From contig NZ_JALJCL010000003.1 in assembly GCF_023698535.1 (NCBI RefSeq), forward strand, positions 264,689 to 328,688: a DNA stretch of 64,000 bases, given 5' to 3'. Of this stretch, positions 21,219 through 31,129 are shown piece after piece (position 1 is the stretch's first letter; each line of letters opens with the position of its first letter). The notes beneath the pieces are model-generated. The model did no database searches and was not told where the DNA came from. It was given only the letters and a program-made list of their open reading frames with translations. The DNA comes from Halorientalis regularis. Its GTDB lineage: Archaea > Halobacteriota > Halobacteria > Halobacteriales > Haloarculaceae. The position numbers and the translations under genes are program-made.

Positions 21219-21653
21219 ATGGGCCGAGAGACGCGGGAGTTACAGATGCACGTCACGCCCACGGAGGTCGCGGCCGGGGAGACATCGTACGTGAGGGTTG
21301 TTGACGGAGAGGGGGTTCCCGTTTCGGGCGCAGTTGTGTCTCTCTCGTCCGGCGAGAGGGCGACGACGGATCAGGAAGGCATGGCCGCGTTCGTGACCGA
21401 CGAACCAGGACAATACGTCCTCACGGCAGAGAAATCCGCCGGCGAGTATGCCGAGTTCATCTCCGACAACGCGATCGTCGAAGTACGAGCGGAAGACGTT
21501 CGATCCGAACCCTCGGAACCGACGGAGCTCGACGGTGGCGACAGCGATGTGACTGGTACCGAGGCGCAAACGGAGTCGCAATTTTGGGATCAGGTACGGG
21601 TCGGGATCGAACGAGGACTGCCGACGATAATCTACGAAGGAAGCGACACGTGA
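21219..21653 (+). CDS. Carboxypeptidase-regulatory-like (Ig-fold) small protein
   Basis: A 144-residue protein whose first 95 residues look like a beta-sandwich of the carboxypeptidase regulatory-like or Big type (VTPTEVAAGETSYVRVVDG, then GAVVSLSSGERATTDQEG and QYVLTAEKSA). The C-terminus is acidic and then short amphipathic (FWDQVRVGIERG). There is no signal peptide or membrane segment, which is unusual for this fold. GC content and codon use are slightly lower than neighbours, hinting at recent arrival. The function is not known. Confidence 0.65.
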   Translation: MGRETRELQMHVTPTEVAAGETSYVRVVDGEGVPVSGAVVSLSSGERATTDQEGMAAFVTDEPGQYVLTAEKSAGEYAEFISDNAIVEVRAEDVRSEPSEPTELDGGDSDVTGTEAQTESQFWDQVRVGIERGLPTIIYEGSDT

Positions 21654-21735
21654 CACACAGAAGACAGGCTGTCGCTTATAAAGACACGGCTCGATTAGCG
21701 GGAATCACTACGGTCCGAGAGCCAGATCAGCGGGT

Positions 21736-22167
21736 ATGGCACTCACACTACCGAGTGACGCGGACGCGTGGATCGACGCGTGGGGCGAGAAACTGAACGA
21801 CTCGGCGGAGTACAGCGAGGTCGGCGCGGGCTGGGGCGTCGACTTCAACGGCGACTTCCTCTTTCACATCCGGCCCGACGACACATACGACGGCGAGGAC
21901 CTGTACTTCTTCGTCGGCCTCGAAGACGGCGTGTGTACCGACGCATTCCGGACGGGCGACCCCGACGGCGTCGACTGGGGTTTTGCCTTCCGTGGCGAGT
22001 ACAGCACCTGGAAGCGCCTGCTCCGGCAGGACCTGGGGGCCATCGACGGGCTGATGAGCGGCGAGTTCGAGCTGGACGGGGACATGCAGCGGACTCTCCA
22101 GTACAGCGACGCGGCCGTCGTCATGACCGAGGAGGCCGCGGCCGTCGAGACCGAGTTCGAGTACTGA
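21736..22167 (+). CDS. SCP2 sterol-transfer-domain family protein
   Basis: A 143-residue single-domain protein of the SCP2-like fold, which binds hydrophobic ligands in a pocket. The alternating pattern (WGVDFNGDFLFHI, DLYFFVGLEDGVC, YSTWKRLLRQDLGAIDGLMSGEF) matches the domain, including the conserved WKRLL..DLG..DGLMSG region. Ligand and pathway are unknown in haloarchaea. It lies about 45 bases before the HTH regulator on the same strand. Confidence 0.75.
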   Translation: MALTLPSDADAWIDAWGEKLNDSAEYSEVGAGWGVDFNGDFLFHIRPDDTYDGEDLYFFVGLEDGVCTDAFRTGDPDGVDWGFAFRGEYSTWKRLLRQDLGAIDGLMSGEFELDGDMQRTLQYSDAAVVMTEEAAAVETEFEY

Positions 22168-22212
22168 GCCGGGGGACAGACCCATGACAGCAGCTCTCGT
22201 GAGGGAACACTG

Positions 22213-22872
22213 ATGCGCGCAGTGGAGCTCCGGCTGTTGCCCGACGGGCAGGCGTTCCCGGGCGTCGACGCGGCCATCGGGAGCGTCGCGGGGGTCCGCC
22301 GGGAGGCGCTGGTGGCCCTGGAGTGGCACAGCGACGGGACCTACGCGCTCCTGTACCGCCTGGCCGGCGACGACGCCGCGGCGCTATCGACCGTCTTCGG
22401 CGAGCGCGACGACGTGTACGACTACGACGTGATCGACGGCGGCGACGGCCAACTGTTCGCGTTCGTCCACGTCAGCGAGCGCGAGACGCTGAGCGAGTTG
22501 CTCGCCATCGCCGAGTCCTACGCCCTCCTGCTCGACCCGCCCTTCCGGTACACGGATCGAGGTGTGCGGGTCACGGTCGCGGGCACCGAGGCGGCGCTGC
22601 AGGCGGCCTTCGCCGAGGTGACCGACCGGATCGCCGTCGACGTCGAGTGGATCGGCGAGTACACGCCCGACGAACCGGGGTATCTCGGCCGGTTGACCGA
22701 CCGCCAGCGCGAGGCGGTGCTGGTCGCCCACGAGCTGGGCTACTACGAGACGCCGCGGGCCACGTCCTTCGAGGCCGTGGCCGAGGAACTGGGGTGTGCG
22801 CCGAGCACCGCGAACGAACTGCTCCGGCGGGCCGAGTCGGTCCTGCTGGACGCGCTGCTGGCGCAGTCCTAG
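22213..22872 (+). CDS. Bat-type HTH-10 transcriptional regulator
   Basis: A 219-residue regulator with the C-terminal HTH-10 (Bat-like) domain: [22 protein letters not shown] then [25 protein letters not shown], typical of the halophile bacterioopsin-activator family (quoted in short parts). The N-terminal 150 residues resemble the ligand- or partner-binding beta-rich domain of small Bat-like proteins, without GAF or PAS. It may regulate the adjacent SCP2 gene. Its last four bases overlap the end of the convergent hisB gene (ctag). Confidence 0.88.
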   Translation: MRAVELRLLPDGQAFPGVDAAIGSVAGVRREALVALEWHSDGTYALLYRLAGDDAAALSTVFGERDDVYDYDVIDGGDGQLFAFVHVSERETLSELLAIAESYALLLDPPFRYTDRGVRVTVAGTEAALQAAFAEVTDRIAVDVEWIGEYTPDEPGYLGRLTDRQREAVLVAHELGYYETPRATSFEAVAEELGCAPSTANELLRRAESVLLDALLAQS

Positions 22873-23456
22873 AGTTCGCCTTTCGTGCTCGGCGTGTCGC
22901 TGCGGCGCTCGTCGATCCGGGTGGCGTCGTCCAGCGCCCGCGCCAGCGCCTTGAACAGCGCCTCGACCTGGTGGTGGGCATTCTCGCCGGTGACGGCGGC
23001 GTGCAGGGTGAGGCCGGCGTTCGTCGCCAGCGAGCGCAGGAAGTGCTGGCCCATCTGGCTGGTAAAGTCGCCGACGGTCTCCTGGGCGAACGTGCCGTCG
23101 AACTCGAAGAACGGGCGGCCCGACACGTCGACGACGACCTCGGCGACGGCCTCGTCGAGGGGGACCTTGCGGTCGGCGTAGCGGCGGATGCCGCGTTTGT
23201 CGCCCAGCGCCTCCTCGAAGGCCTGACCGAGAGTGATCGCCACGTCCTCGACGGTGTGGTGGTCGTCGATCTCCAGGTCGCCGTCGCAGTCCACGGTGAG
23301 GTCGAACAGGCCGTGCTTGGCCAGCGATTCCAGCATGTGGTCGAAGAAGCCGATCCCGGTATCGACCGTCGCGTCGCCGTCGCCGTCCACGTCGAGGGTC
23401 ACCTCGATCTCGGTTTCGGCGGTCTCGCGGGTCACCGCCGCCGTCCGGTCGCTCAT
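22869..23456 (-). CDS. hisB: Imidazoleglycerol-phosphate dehydratase
   Basis: Sixth step of histidine biosynthesis, manganese-dependent dehydration of imidazoleglycerol phosphate. The 195-residue monofunctional form has both repeats of the family with metal-binding His clusters DDHHTVED and [13 protein letters not shown], and the [13 protein letters not shown] segment. There is no fused phosphatase domain, as usual in archaea. hisA lies 5.1 kb away in the same direction, with an ABC transporter block between. Confidence 0.95.
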   Translation of the reverse strand: MSDRTAAVTRETAETEIEVTLDVDGDGDATVDTGIGFFDHMLESLAKHGLFDLTVDCDGDLEIDDHHTVEDVAITLGQAFEEALGDKRGIRRYADRKVPLDEAVAEVVVDVSGRPFFEFDGTFAQETVGDFTSQMGQHFLRSLATNAGLTLHAAVTGENAHHQVEALFKALARALDDATRIDERRSDTPSTKGEL

Positions 23457-23575
23457 ACCACGACACAGACGGCCGGATGCTAAATGCCCTTGCGTTCGTT
23501 CACGAGCCGGGACCGAACGGTGAATCAGGTTACCGAAGCAGGGGTCTTTTTTGAATGGAGTGTTATCGAAGATTG

Positions 23576-24658
23576 ATGACCGAATCCGGGCGGCGGTCTC
23601 TGGTCAGTAGACGAGCGTTCCTCGCAACGGGCGCCGCGACGGCGACTGCACTGGCTGGGTGTGTCGGGAGCGGCGGCGGGAGCGACACTCTCAGGGTATC
23701 GACTTGGAGCGGAACGAACAAAACGGTCTTCGAGAACGTCGTCAAGCCGAAATACGAGGACGAAACCGGAAACTCGCTGGAAGTGGTCGGGAACTGGTCG
23801 GGTATCGTGCCGAAAGTCCGCCAGTCGCCGGAGGACAGCCCGCCGTTCGACGTGACAATCGGTGGGAGCCGAATCACGTACCGTGGCAATCAGGACGACC
23901 TCTGGGAGCCAGTCCGGTACGACAATCTCAGCAACAGCGACAAGTTGAAAGACCGGCTCATGCAGTACGAAGCGGCAAAGACGGCCGTCCCGGTCTCGTA
24001 CGGAGTTCACGCCTACGTCTACAACAAAGACGCGACTACCTGGACGCCGGAGACGTGGAGCGATATCGTCTCGGACGAGGCGTCGAACGTGACCCTTTCG
24101 AGTGCATTCTGGTTGAAGAACCTGATGATGGCGGCGGTGATCGACGACAGCGAACCGCTCGCACAGGAGGTGTACGACAGGCAAAACGCCGATGCGCTCT
24201 TCGATCTGATCGAAGAGGTACCGACGACGAGTTTCTACCAGGGTGCACAGGACCTCTGGACGAAGCTCAATCAGGGGATCGCGAACGTCGGTCACTACTT
24301 CTTCGCGTACGGGCTGGCGAAGGCGGCGTCCTCGGACAAACTGAACATCGGCGTGACCGTCCCGCCGAAGACGACGGGATACATCGACTACTATCACGTC
24401 GTCCGTGGGTCGGGCAAGCGGGAGATGGCCGAGGAGTTCCTCGACTTCCTCATCAGTTCGGAGTTACAGACGGCGTACGCAAAGGAGTTCAACCTGGGGA
24501 TGTCGAACACGAACACGGAGTATCCCGAGCAGACACGGGAGCAACTACCGACGAGCAACGACGAACTCGGCGACGTCGGGTTCCGCGACTTCGCACGGGT
24601 CGCGGACTACTCCTCGGAACTGAACAAGCGCTACCGGAAGCTGGTGCAGAACAACTGA
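23576..24658 (+). CDS. ABC importer substrate-binding lipoprotein
   Basis: A 360-residue extracellular binding protein of the PotD/thiamine/iron type (class II periplasmic fold). A twin-arginine motif (SRRAFLATG, residues 11-19) and a lipobox ending at Cys29 (ALAGC) show Tat export and lipid anchoring, the standard haloarchaeal arrangement. The mature part begins with a short Gly/Ser linker, then TLRVSTWSG. The ATG at 23576 places the signal correctly; another ATG lies 21 bases upstream. It is the first gene of a four-gene operon with ATPase and two permeases. Polyamine, thiamine or metal are possible substrates. Confidence 0.9.
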   Translation: MTESGRRSLVSRRAFLATGAATATALAGCVGSGGGSDTLRVSTWSGTNKTVFENVVKPKYEDETGNSLEVVGNWSGIVPKVRQSPEDSPPFDVTIGGSRITYRGNQDDLWEPVRYDNLSNSDKLKDRLMQYEAAKTAVPVSYGVHAYVYNKDATTWTPETWSDIVSDEASNVTLSSAFWLKNLMMAAVIDDSEPLAQEVYDRQNADALFDLIEEVPTTSFYQGAQDLWTKLNQGIANVGHYFFAYGLAKAASSDKLNIGVTVPPKTTGYIDYYHVVRGSGKREMAEEFLDFLISSELQTAYAKEFNLGMSNTNTEYPEQTREQLPTSNDELGDVGFRDFARVADYSSELNKRYRKLVQNN

Positions 24659-24667
24659 GGACGGACG

Positions 24668-25783
24668 ATGCTCGAAGTTGAGGGGGTCACGACACGGTAC
24701 GGAGAACTGACCGCTGTCGACGACGTCTCGTTGACCGTGGCGGACGGCGAGCTGTTCTGTCTGCTCGGGCCGAGCGGGTGCGGGAAGTCGACAGTCCTGC
24801 GGACCATCGCCGGCTTCGAGGAGCCGGCGAGCGGGGACATCTCGATACGCGGGACCGACATAACCGGCCGGCCGCCACACCAGCGGGACTGCTCGATCGT
24901 CTTCCAGGACTGGGCACTGTTTCCACACAAGACCGCCTTGGAGAACGTCGCGTTCGGTCTGAAGATGCAGGGGGTCGATGCGGCCGAGCGCCGGGAGCGG
25001 GCACAGGAGGCGCTCGACCTCGTCGAGGTGGGGTCACAGGCCGAGGCAGCCCCCGACGAACTGAGCGGCGGGCAGCGACAGCGGGTCGCCCTGGCGCGGT
25101 CGCTGACGGTCGATCCGGATCTGCTCTTGCTCGACGAGCCGCTCTCGAACCTCGACCGTCGGCTGCGCGAATCGATGCAGATCGAGCTCAAAGACATTCA
25201 GCGCCGTCTGGAGACGACGATGGTGTACGTGACCCACGATCAGAACGAGGCGTTCACGCTCGCGGACCGGCTTGGCGTGATGAACGACGGGGAGCTGGTG
25301 CAGGTCGGGGACCCGGGGACGGTATACGACGATCCCAAAAGCCGCTTCGTCGAGGCGTTTCTCGGGTCGACAAACTTCGTCCCGTGTCGCGTCGTCGCTG
25401 TCGAGGAGCAGCCGATACTGGCGGCACCGTTCGGCGTCCGGTTCCAAGCGCCCATCGACGCCGGGTCGCTGGCGCAGGATGATACCATCGTCGTCTCCCT
25501 TCGTCCCGAGCGGCTGGACCTCAACCCGGCCGCGGAGGTGGCGGCGAGGGCCGTCGAGGACGGTGGCGTCGCCACGGACGAGGTGAGCGTTCCCTGTGCA
25601 GTCGTCGAGACGATTCGCCGGGGTTCCAGCGTCCGGATCCGGCTGTCGGCCGAGGAGACGGACCTGTTCGTCGAGGTACCGGTCGAAGAGGGTATCGATA
25701 TGACGGCTGGCGATACCGTCGCGTTACAGTGGGCCACCGATGACGCCGTCTACTTCGCCGAGACGGGTGAGCGGTGCCGATGA
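24668..25783 (+). CDS. ABC importer ATP-binding protein (PotA-like)
   Basis: A 371-residue ATPase energising the importer. Walker A is GPSGCGKST (34-42), the signature is LSGGQRQRVALARSL, Walker B LLLLDEPLSNLD, followed by the H-loop VTHDQNEAF. A C-terminal TOBE domain (about 240-370) matches CUT1 or PotA-type ATPases that carry regulatory inputs. It starts nine bases after the binding-protein stop, and its own stop overlaps the first permease start (ATGA). Confidence 0.94.
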   Translation: MLEVEGVTTRYGELTAVDDVSLTVADGELFCLLGPSGCGKSTVLRTIAGFEEPASGDISIRGTDITGRPPHQRDCSIVFQDWALFPHKTALENVAFGLKMQGVDAAERRERAQEALDLVEVGSQAEAAPDELSGGQRQRVALARSLTVDPDLLLLDEPLSNLDRRLRESMQIELKDIQRRLETTMVYVTHDQNEAFTLADRLGVMNDGELVQVGDPGTVYDDPKSRFVEAFLGSTNFVPCRVVAVEEQPILAAPFGVRFQAPIDAGSLAQDDTIVVSLRPERLDLNPAAEVAARAVEDGGVATDEVSVPCAVVETIRRGSSVRIRLSAEETDLFVEVPVEEGIDMTAGDTVALQWATDDAVYFAETGERCR

Positions 25784-26673
25784 GCACGGGAACGGGTCGG
25801 CTCTCCGTTCCGGCGCTGCCGGAGCGCTGGCGGACGCTGTTGTTGTTGCTCCCCGTCTTGCTTCTGGACATCGGCGCCTTCCTCGTGCCGATGGGATACC
25901 TGCTCAGGCTCAGCGTCACCGCGCGGACGTCACAGGGCGCGTTCGTCGAGGGGTCCTGGTCAATCGACGGGTACCGGTACGTCGCCTCGTCGGATCTCGT
26001 TCACCAGATCTTCGCGTTCACGGTCTCGTTCGGGGTCGGGGTGACGCTGCTCGCGGTCGCCATCGGCGTCGTGTACGCGTACGCGGCGTGGCAGGCGGGG
26101 CGTGCCGGCCGCATCGCGCTTTTGAGCGTGGCCGTGCTCTCGCTGTTTACGACGCTCGTGATCAAACTGTTCGCCGTCGTGTTGGTGTTTGCGCCACAGG
26201 GTGTTCTCAACGACCTGCTAACCGGGGTCGGACTGCTATCGGAGCCGGTACTGCTGGTCGACAACCTCGTCGGAGCGGTGCTCGGCCAGCTGTACATCGT
26301 CACGCCGTATGCGATTCTCGCGGTGTACGCAGTGCTGTCGACGCTCGACAGGCATCAGGTCGAGGCCGCACGGGACCTGGGCGCCGGTCGGTGGGACGCG
26401 TTCCGCGAGGTGATACTCCCACATATCCGTCCCGGTATCGCCGTCGCGACCGTGGTGAGTTTCACCTGGTCCATCGGTGCGTACGCCGCCCCGTTGCTGT
26501 TGGGATCGGGAAGCGAGCAGACGACGGGCATCCTGATTTCCGAGCTGTTGCTCACGCAGTTCGACTGGCCGGCGGCGGCGGCACTCGCAGTCATCACGGT
26601 GACGCTCGTGTTCTCGATCCTGATGGTCATACTGTGGCGGTTCGACGAGAGCGGAGGGATCCTCAATGCGTAA
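25780..26673 (+). CDS. ABC importer permease 1
   Basis: A 297-residue membrane subunit with about six helices and the EAA loop contacting the ATPase (EAARDLGAGRWDAFREVILPHIRPG). It resembles PotB/ThiP-type permeases. The ATG at 25780 overlaps the ATPase stop by four bases; an in-frame GTG six bases upstream is less likely. It overlaps the second permease by eight bases, so the four subunits are made in a coupled way. Confidence 0.92.
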   Translation: MSTGTGRLSVPALPERWRTLLLLLPVLLLDIGAFLVPMGYLLRLSVTARTSQGAFVEGSWSIDGYRYVASSDLVHQIFAFTVSFGVGVTLLAVAIGVVYAYAAWQAGRAGRIALLSVAVLSLFTTLVIKLFAVVLVFAPQGVLNDLLTGVGLLSEPVLLVDNLVGAVLGQLYIVTPYAILAVYAVLSTLDRHQVEAARDLGAGRWDAFREVILPHIRPGIAVATVVSFTWSIGAYAAPLLLGSGSEQTTGILISELLLTQFDWPAAAALAVITVTLVFSILMVILWRFDESGGILNA

Positions 26674-27463
26674 GCGTATCGGGACGTGGTTGTTCCGAGC
26701 GGTCGTCGGTCTCCTCGTCGTGTTTCTGTCGCTTCCGCTGTTGATCGTCGTCGCGACGGCGTTCGACGCGTCGGGTGCGGTGGTGTTCCCGCCCGAACAG
26801 TTCTCCGTGCGGTGGTTCGGGGCGCTTCTCGAACGACCGACCTGGATCCGCTCGGTACTGAACAGCCTGTTCATCGCAGGGGGAACGACGGTCGTCTCGA
26901 TGATCGTCGGTGTGGCGGCCGCACTCGGTGTCCGTCGGTTCAGTGGGGCCGGTCGAACGGCGGTCGTTGGCCTGACCGTCCTCCCGCTTTTCGTCCCGGG
27001 TATCGTCATCGGGATCGTCCTGTTGACGTTCTTCAGTCGCTTCGGCCTCCAGCAGAGTTACCTCGCGATCATCGTCGCACACTCGCTGTGGGCGACGCCG
27101 CTGACGTTCTCGGTCGTGCAGGCGTCGTTCGCCCGGTTCGACTGGCACGTCGCAGAAGCGGCGCGAGACCTCGGTGCGACCCCCAGACGGGCGTTCCTGA
27201 CGGTCGTCGCTCCGAACGTTCGTGCCGGACTCCTCGTCGCGGCACTGGTCGCGTTCGTCGTGAGCCTCCAGGAGTTCATCATGACGCTGTTTCTCTCCGG
27301 GCCGGATACCCGAACCGTCCCGGTCCAGGCCTGGAACTCGCTCAGACAGGGGCTGGATCCGCTGGTCAGCGTCGTCTCGACGATCCTGATCGTCGCCGTG
27401 ACGGTTCTGATCCTCGCGGCGAGTGCCCTCGTCGGCCTCGACCGACTGGCTACCGACACCTGA
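26666..27463 (+). CDS. ABC importer permease 2
   Basis: A 265-residue PotC-like membrane subunit with about six helices and the EAA motif EAARDLGATPRRAFLTVVAP. It pairs with permease 1 to form the translocation path. Overlapping start and operon end: a 55-base gap separates it from the next small gene. Together with the preceding three genes it completes an importer with no dedicated regulator visible. Confidence 0.92.
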   Translation: MRKRIGTWLFRAVVGLLVVFLSLPLLIVVATAFDASGAVVFPPEQFSVRWFGALLERPTWIRSVLNSLFIAGGTTVVSMIVGVAAALGVRRFSGAGRTAVVGLTVLPLFVPGIVIGIVLLTFFSRFGLQQSYLAIIVAHSLWATPLTFSVVQASFARFDWHVAEAARDLGATPRRAFLTVVAPNVRAGLLVAALVAFVVSLQEFIMTLFLSGPDTRTVPVQAWNSLRQGLDPLVSVVSTILIVAVTVLILAASALVGLDRLATDT

Positions 27464-27518
27464 CGCGATGACGCGCGTCTGACTGAGTTATTTGTGTGTG
27501 ACCGGTGACCACACTGGT

Positions 27519-27704
27519 ATGCACAAGCGCGACGCGCTCGGCGCGCTCGTGGCGGCCACAGGACTGTTGTTCGTCGACACCGGCCCGACGCTGCCCGTCG
27601 CTGTGGTGCTGTTCGCGGCTGGGGCGTACCTGCTCGCCGCCCCGCGGTTTTCCGGGTCTCGGCGGCGCGTTGACCGCCCCGGCGGCCGGCAGGACCGGAC
27701 CTGA
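27519..27704 (+). CDS. Small two-helix membrane protein
   Basis: A 61-residue protein (MHKRDALGALVAATGLL start) with two closely spaced hydrophobic segments, about 8-20 and 26-43, and an arginine-rich C-terminus (GSRRRVDRPGGRQDRT). The ATG at 27519 follows a TATA-like ttatttg about 30 bases before it. No family is recognised. It stands alone between the transporter operon and the rhodanese gene. Confidence 0.6.
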   Translation: MHKRDALGALVAATGLLFVDTGPTLPVAVVLFAAGAYLLAAPRFSGSRRRVDRPGGRQDRT

Positions 27705-27757
27705 ACTCGAACACGACAGGCGTCATCGTTTTGCCTCCGGGGTGCTGGCTTACTGAC

Positions 27758-28603
27758 ATGGATCGCCGTCGATTCCTGGTGGCGGTGGGGGCCGCCGCCG
27801 GCCTGACGGGTTGTATGGGGGGATCCTCGGACGGGACGCCGAGCGACGCCGGACCGGGGAGTGGCGGGACCGACAGCGGGACGCCGGAACCGGTCTCGGC
27901 CGAGAACGACGGGTATCCCGATCCGTCGGGGATCGACGAGACGCCGCCAGCACCGGACGCGGACACGTCGTCGTTCCGGACAATCACCTACGAACAGGGG
28001 ATCGAGGTCCCGCTGGTGCCCATCGACGTAGCCTACGACTGGTACCGCCGGCGCGACGCGCGCTTCGCGGACGCCCGTGGCGAGCGACAGTACGCGACCT
28101 CGCACATCACCGGCGCAGTCCTCAGTCCGGCCAGCGGCCGCCGGGACGACCCGGCGGCGGCCTGGCCGCAGAGCGACCGGATCGTAACCTACTGTGGCTG
28201 CCCACACCATCTCTCGTCGATGCGGGCGGCCCAGCTGTATCAGAACGGCTACGAGGAGGTGTACGCCATCGACGAGGGGTTCTGGGAGTGGCACCGGCTG
28301 GACTACCCGATGACCGGCGAGAACGTCGAGTACCAGCCCTACGGGTTCCTGATCGAAGGAGCCGCCGACCCCGCGACCGCCGGCGAGTACGCCTGGGCCC
28401 GGACGGCCGACGGGAGTCAGGAGGAAGCCCACCCCATCGGATCGGACGGCTCCTACGAACTCGTCTTGCACTTCTCGGACGTGACCGACGGGACGCAGAT
28501 CACCGTCGAGACGCCCTCCTACAGCCTCACCGAGCCCCTCGGCGAGTTGACCAGTGGCGTCGTGACCCGGGAGGGAACCGTCGCTGGCGGCACGCGGGCC
28601 TGA
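27758..28603 (+). CDS. Rhodanese-domain lipoprotein
   Basis: A 281-residue exported protein: MDRRRFLVAVGAAAGLTGC is a Tat signal with lipobox Cys19, followed by a long Ser/Gly/Asp linker. Residues about 90-195 form a rhodanese fold (ARFADARGERQYATSHITG ... TYCGCPHHLSSMRAAQLY), with the active-site loop starting at the Cys of YCGCPHH. The remaining 85 residues look like a small beta-rich domain. It is probably an extracytoplasmic sulfur- or redox-handling protein. The stop abuts the convergent hisA gene. Confidence 0.85.
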   Translation: MDRRRFLVAVGAAAGLTGCMGGSSDGTPSDAGPGSGGTDSGTPEPVSAENDGYPDPSGIDETPPAPDADTSSFRTITYEQGIEVPLVPIDVAYDWYRRRDARFADARGERQYATSHITGAVLSPASGRRDDPAAAWPQSDRIVTYCGCPHHLSSMRAAQLYQNGYEEVYAIDEGFWEWHRLDYPMTGENVEYQPYGFLIEGAADPATAGEYAWARTADGSQEEAHPIGSDGSYELVLHFSDVTDGTQITVETPSYSLTEPLGELTSGVVTREGTVAGGTRA

Positions 28604-29326
28604 CTACTCGACCGCGGCCATCGCGTCTTCGAGCGTGAACTGCCCCTCGTAGAGGGCGCTCCCGACGACGACGGCGCTCGCGCCGGCCGCCTGCAGGTCG
28701 CGCACGTCGTCGATGGTGGCGACGCCGCCGCTGGCGATCACGGGGATGTCGACGGCCTCGACGACCCGGCGGACGGGGTCGGTCCGCACTCCTTCTAGCT
28801 GGCCCTCCACGTCCACGTCGGTAAAGAGGATCGCCCCCGCGCCGCGGTCCTCGTACCGGGTCGCGGCCTCGGCCGGGTCGAGGCCGGTGCCTTCGGTCCA
28901 GCCCGAGACGACGACCTCGCCGTCCTTGGCGTCGAGACTGACCGTCACGCTTCCGGGATGGGCCTCGCTGATCTCCGCGACGATCTCGGGTGTCTCGACG
29001 GCGGCGGTGCCGAGGATGACGCGGTCGACGCCCCGGTCCAGCAGATCGGTGGCGTCGGCGACGGTGCGGATGCCACCGCCCAGTTGTACGTCCACGTCGA
29101 CCTCGTCGAGGATGGCGTCGACGGCGGGGGCGTTCTCGCGCTCGCCCTCGAACGCGCCGTCGAGGTCGACGAGGTGGAGGGTGCGTGCGCCGGCCTCGAC
29201 CCAGCGGCGGGCGGCCTCGACGGGATCGCCGTACTCCGTGCCGGTGCCGCGCTCGCCGCCGACGAGCTGGACGACCTGCCCGTCCTGCATGTCCACGGCG
29301 GGGACGACCTCGAACTCGGGAAACAT
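28604..29326 (-). CDS. hisA: Phosphoribosylformimino-AICAR ribotide isomerase
   Basis: Fourth step of histidine biosynthesis, an Amadori-type isomerisation on a TIM barrel. The 240-residue product has the paired half-barrel phosphate sites (LGGGIRTV and ASGGVATIDDV) and the catalytic acids in VPAVDMQDG and LFTDVDVEGQ. The ATG at 29326 gives the family start MFPEFEVVPAVD. It is convergent with the rhodanese gene and divergent from the second Pit transporter gene. Confidence 0.95.
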   Translation of the reverse strand: MFPEFEVVPAVDMQDGQVVQLVGGERGTGTEYGDPVEAARRWVEAGARTLHLVDLDGAFEGERENAPAVDAILDEVDVDVQLGGGIRTVADATDLLDRGVDRVILGTAAVETPEIVAEISEAHPGSVTVSLDAKDGEVVVSGWTEGTGLDPAEAATRYEDRGAGAILFTDVDVEGQLEGVRTDPVRRVVEAVDIPVIASGGVATIDDVRDLQAAGASAVVVGSALYEGQFTLEDAMAAVE

Positions 29327-29455
29327 GTGCCCGACTCCGCGGGCGACTGCGGAAAGCGTGTCGGTCGCAGGCGGCCGAGCGACGGGTACCTCCCAACGAT
29401 GGCGGGTATCGTCGGAAGCGCCATCGTTTAATCGCCGGCACTCGGACGGCCGAGT

Positions 29456-30649
29456 ATGGTATCGGTGCTTCTCGTGGTCGGACTTCTCGTCGCGGTGTTC
29501 GTCGGGTTCAACATCGGCGGTTCTTCGACGGGCGTGGCGTTCGGTCCGGCGGTCGGGAGCAAAACCATCTCGAAGATCGTCGCGGCAGGGCTGATGAGCG
29601 GCTTTTTCCTGCTCGGCGGCGCGACCCTGGGAACCGAGGTCATCGAGACGATGGGCGGGGACATCGTGCCGGCAGAGATGTTCACGCTCGCGACCAGCGT
29701 GGGCGTCCTGTTTTTCGTCGGGTTCGCGCTGCTCATCTCGAACCTCTTCGGCGTCCCCGCCTCGACATCGATGACGGCGGTCGGGGCCATCGCAGGGCTG
29801 GGCGTCGCGACCGGCACGATAGACTGGAGCGTCATGGGGCAGATCGTCTCGTGGTGGCTGTTCGCGCCGGTACTCGCGTTCTGGGTCTGTGCCGTCATCG
29901 GTCGGTACTTCTACCCGTACATCCAGCAGTGGTTCCCGCTCGAAGGCGCAAGGGGTTCGCCGGTTGTAATCGACAGATCAGGGGCGATTCCGCTGCCGCG
30001 GAAGCGACCCGGAACCGGGAACAAGGAGGTGCTCGCCGGGTTCCTGGTCGTCGGCATCGCCTGTTATATGGCCTTCTCGGCGGGTGCGTCCAACGCGGCC
30101 AACGCCGTCGCACCGCTGGTCGGAAGCGGCCGGCTCGGCCTGTATCCGGGCGTGTTCCTCGCCAGCGGCGCGGTGGCGCTCGGCGCGTTCACCATCGCCC
30201 GCCGGACGCTCGATACCGTCGGCAACGACCTGACCGACCTGCCGATCCTAGCGGCGCTCATCGTCGAATCGGTGAGTGCGACCATCATCACGGCACTCTC
30301 GTGGATGGGGATTCCCGCGAGTCTGGCGGTCAGCGCGACCATGTGTATCGTCGGGCTGGGCTGGGGTCGGGCGACCCGGACGACGACCATCTCCGACGCC
30401 GCGAGCGCAGCAGTCAAAGGCGAGAGTGCCACGGAGATGTCGGTCGACGTGCTCGCGGCCGACGAGGCGGAGGCGATGGACGAGGGCACGAGCGTCTCGA
30501 AGATCGGTGAGGAAGAGCAGACCGAAATCACGGCAGCGGACCTGTTCGACCCGGCAGCGACGGGGCGAGTGGTGATGCTGTGGATTCTCACGCCGACGCT
30601 GTCGGGCGTGGCGTCGTACCTGCTCTTCCGGTTCGCGCCGGTGTTTTGA
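29456..30649 (+). CDS. Inorganic phosphate transporter, PiT family (second paralog)
   Basis: A 397-residue polytopic membrane protein with the PiT duplicated signature: GFNIGGSSTGVAFGPAVGS near the N-terminus and SAGASNAANAVAPLVGSG in the middle, plus a C-terminal cytosolic acidic loop before the last helix. It is only distantly similar to the Pit gene at 8441-9628, so the window has two separate Pit lineages and a remnant of the first. It precedes the ferredoxin gene by 90 bases and may share its direction only. Confidence 0.9.
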   Translation: MVSVLLVVGLLVAVFVGFNIGGSSTGVAFGPAVGSKTISKIVAAGLMSGFFLLGGATLGTEVIETMGGDIVPAEMFTLATSVGVLFFVGFALLISNLFGVPASTSMTAVGAIAGLGVATGTIDWSVMGQIVSWWLFAPVLAFWVCAVIGRYFYPYIQQWFPLEGARGSPVVIDRSGAIPLPRKRPGTGNKEVLAGFLVVGIACYMAFSAGASNAANAVAPLVGSGRLGLYPGVFLASGAVALGAFTIARRTLDTVGNDLTDLPILAALIVESVSATIITALSWMGIPASLAVSATMCIVGLGWGRATRTTTISDAASAAVKGESATEMSVDVLAADEAEAMDEGTSVSKIGEEEQTEITAADLFDPAATGRVVMLWILTPTLSGVASYLLFRFAPVF

Positions 30650-30739
30650 CCACCTGCCCCGAAAAATCCGGCATAATTGTTCATCGGGGGAACCCGAAAA
30701 CAGCAAAGTCTAACAGTCGGGGGACCGAATGAAAAGGTG

Positions 30740-31129
30740 ATGCCCACGGTAGAGTACCTTAATTACGAAGTACTGGACGATCACGGTTGGGACATGTACG
30801 ACAACGAGACGTTCGACAAGGCCGCAGACGCCGACCTCGACGACGAGGACTACGGCACTCTGGAGGTCAACGAGGGTGAGTACATCCTCGAGGCCGCCGA
30901 ATCCCAGGGCTACGACTGGCCGTTCTCCTGTCGCGCCGGCGCGTGTGCGAACTGCGCCGCCATCGTCGTCGAAGGCGAGATCGACATGGACATGCAGCAG
31001 ATCCTCTCAGACGAGGAGGTCGAAGACAAGAACGTCCGTCTGACCTGTATCGGCAGCCCCGACGCCGACGAGGTCCGGATCGTCTACAACGCGAAGCACC
31101 TCGACTACCTGCAGAACCGCGTCATCTAA
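30740..31129 (+). CDS. fer: Halobacterial 2Fe-2S ferredoxin
   Basis: A 129-residue acidic ferredoxin with the halobacterial N-terminal insertion (about residues 1-45) and the ligands Cys64, Cys69, Cys72 ([10 protein letters not shown]) and Cys103. It accepts electrons from the 2-oxoacid:ferredoxin oxidoreductases of central metabolism. The ATG at 30740 is supported by family length. Its last codons and stop (cgtcatctaa from 31120) are also the first bases of a repeat found again at 34044, so the gene's 3' end coincides with the boundary of the low-GC island. Confidence 0.96.
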   Translation: MPTVEYLNYEVLDDHGWDMYDNETFDKAADADLDDEDYGTLEVNEGEYILEAAESQGYDWPFSCRAGACANCAAIVVEGEIDMDMQQILSDEEVEDKNVRLTCIGSPDADEVRIVYNAKHLDYLQNRVI

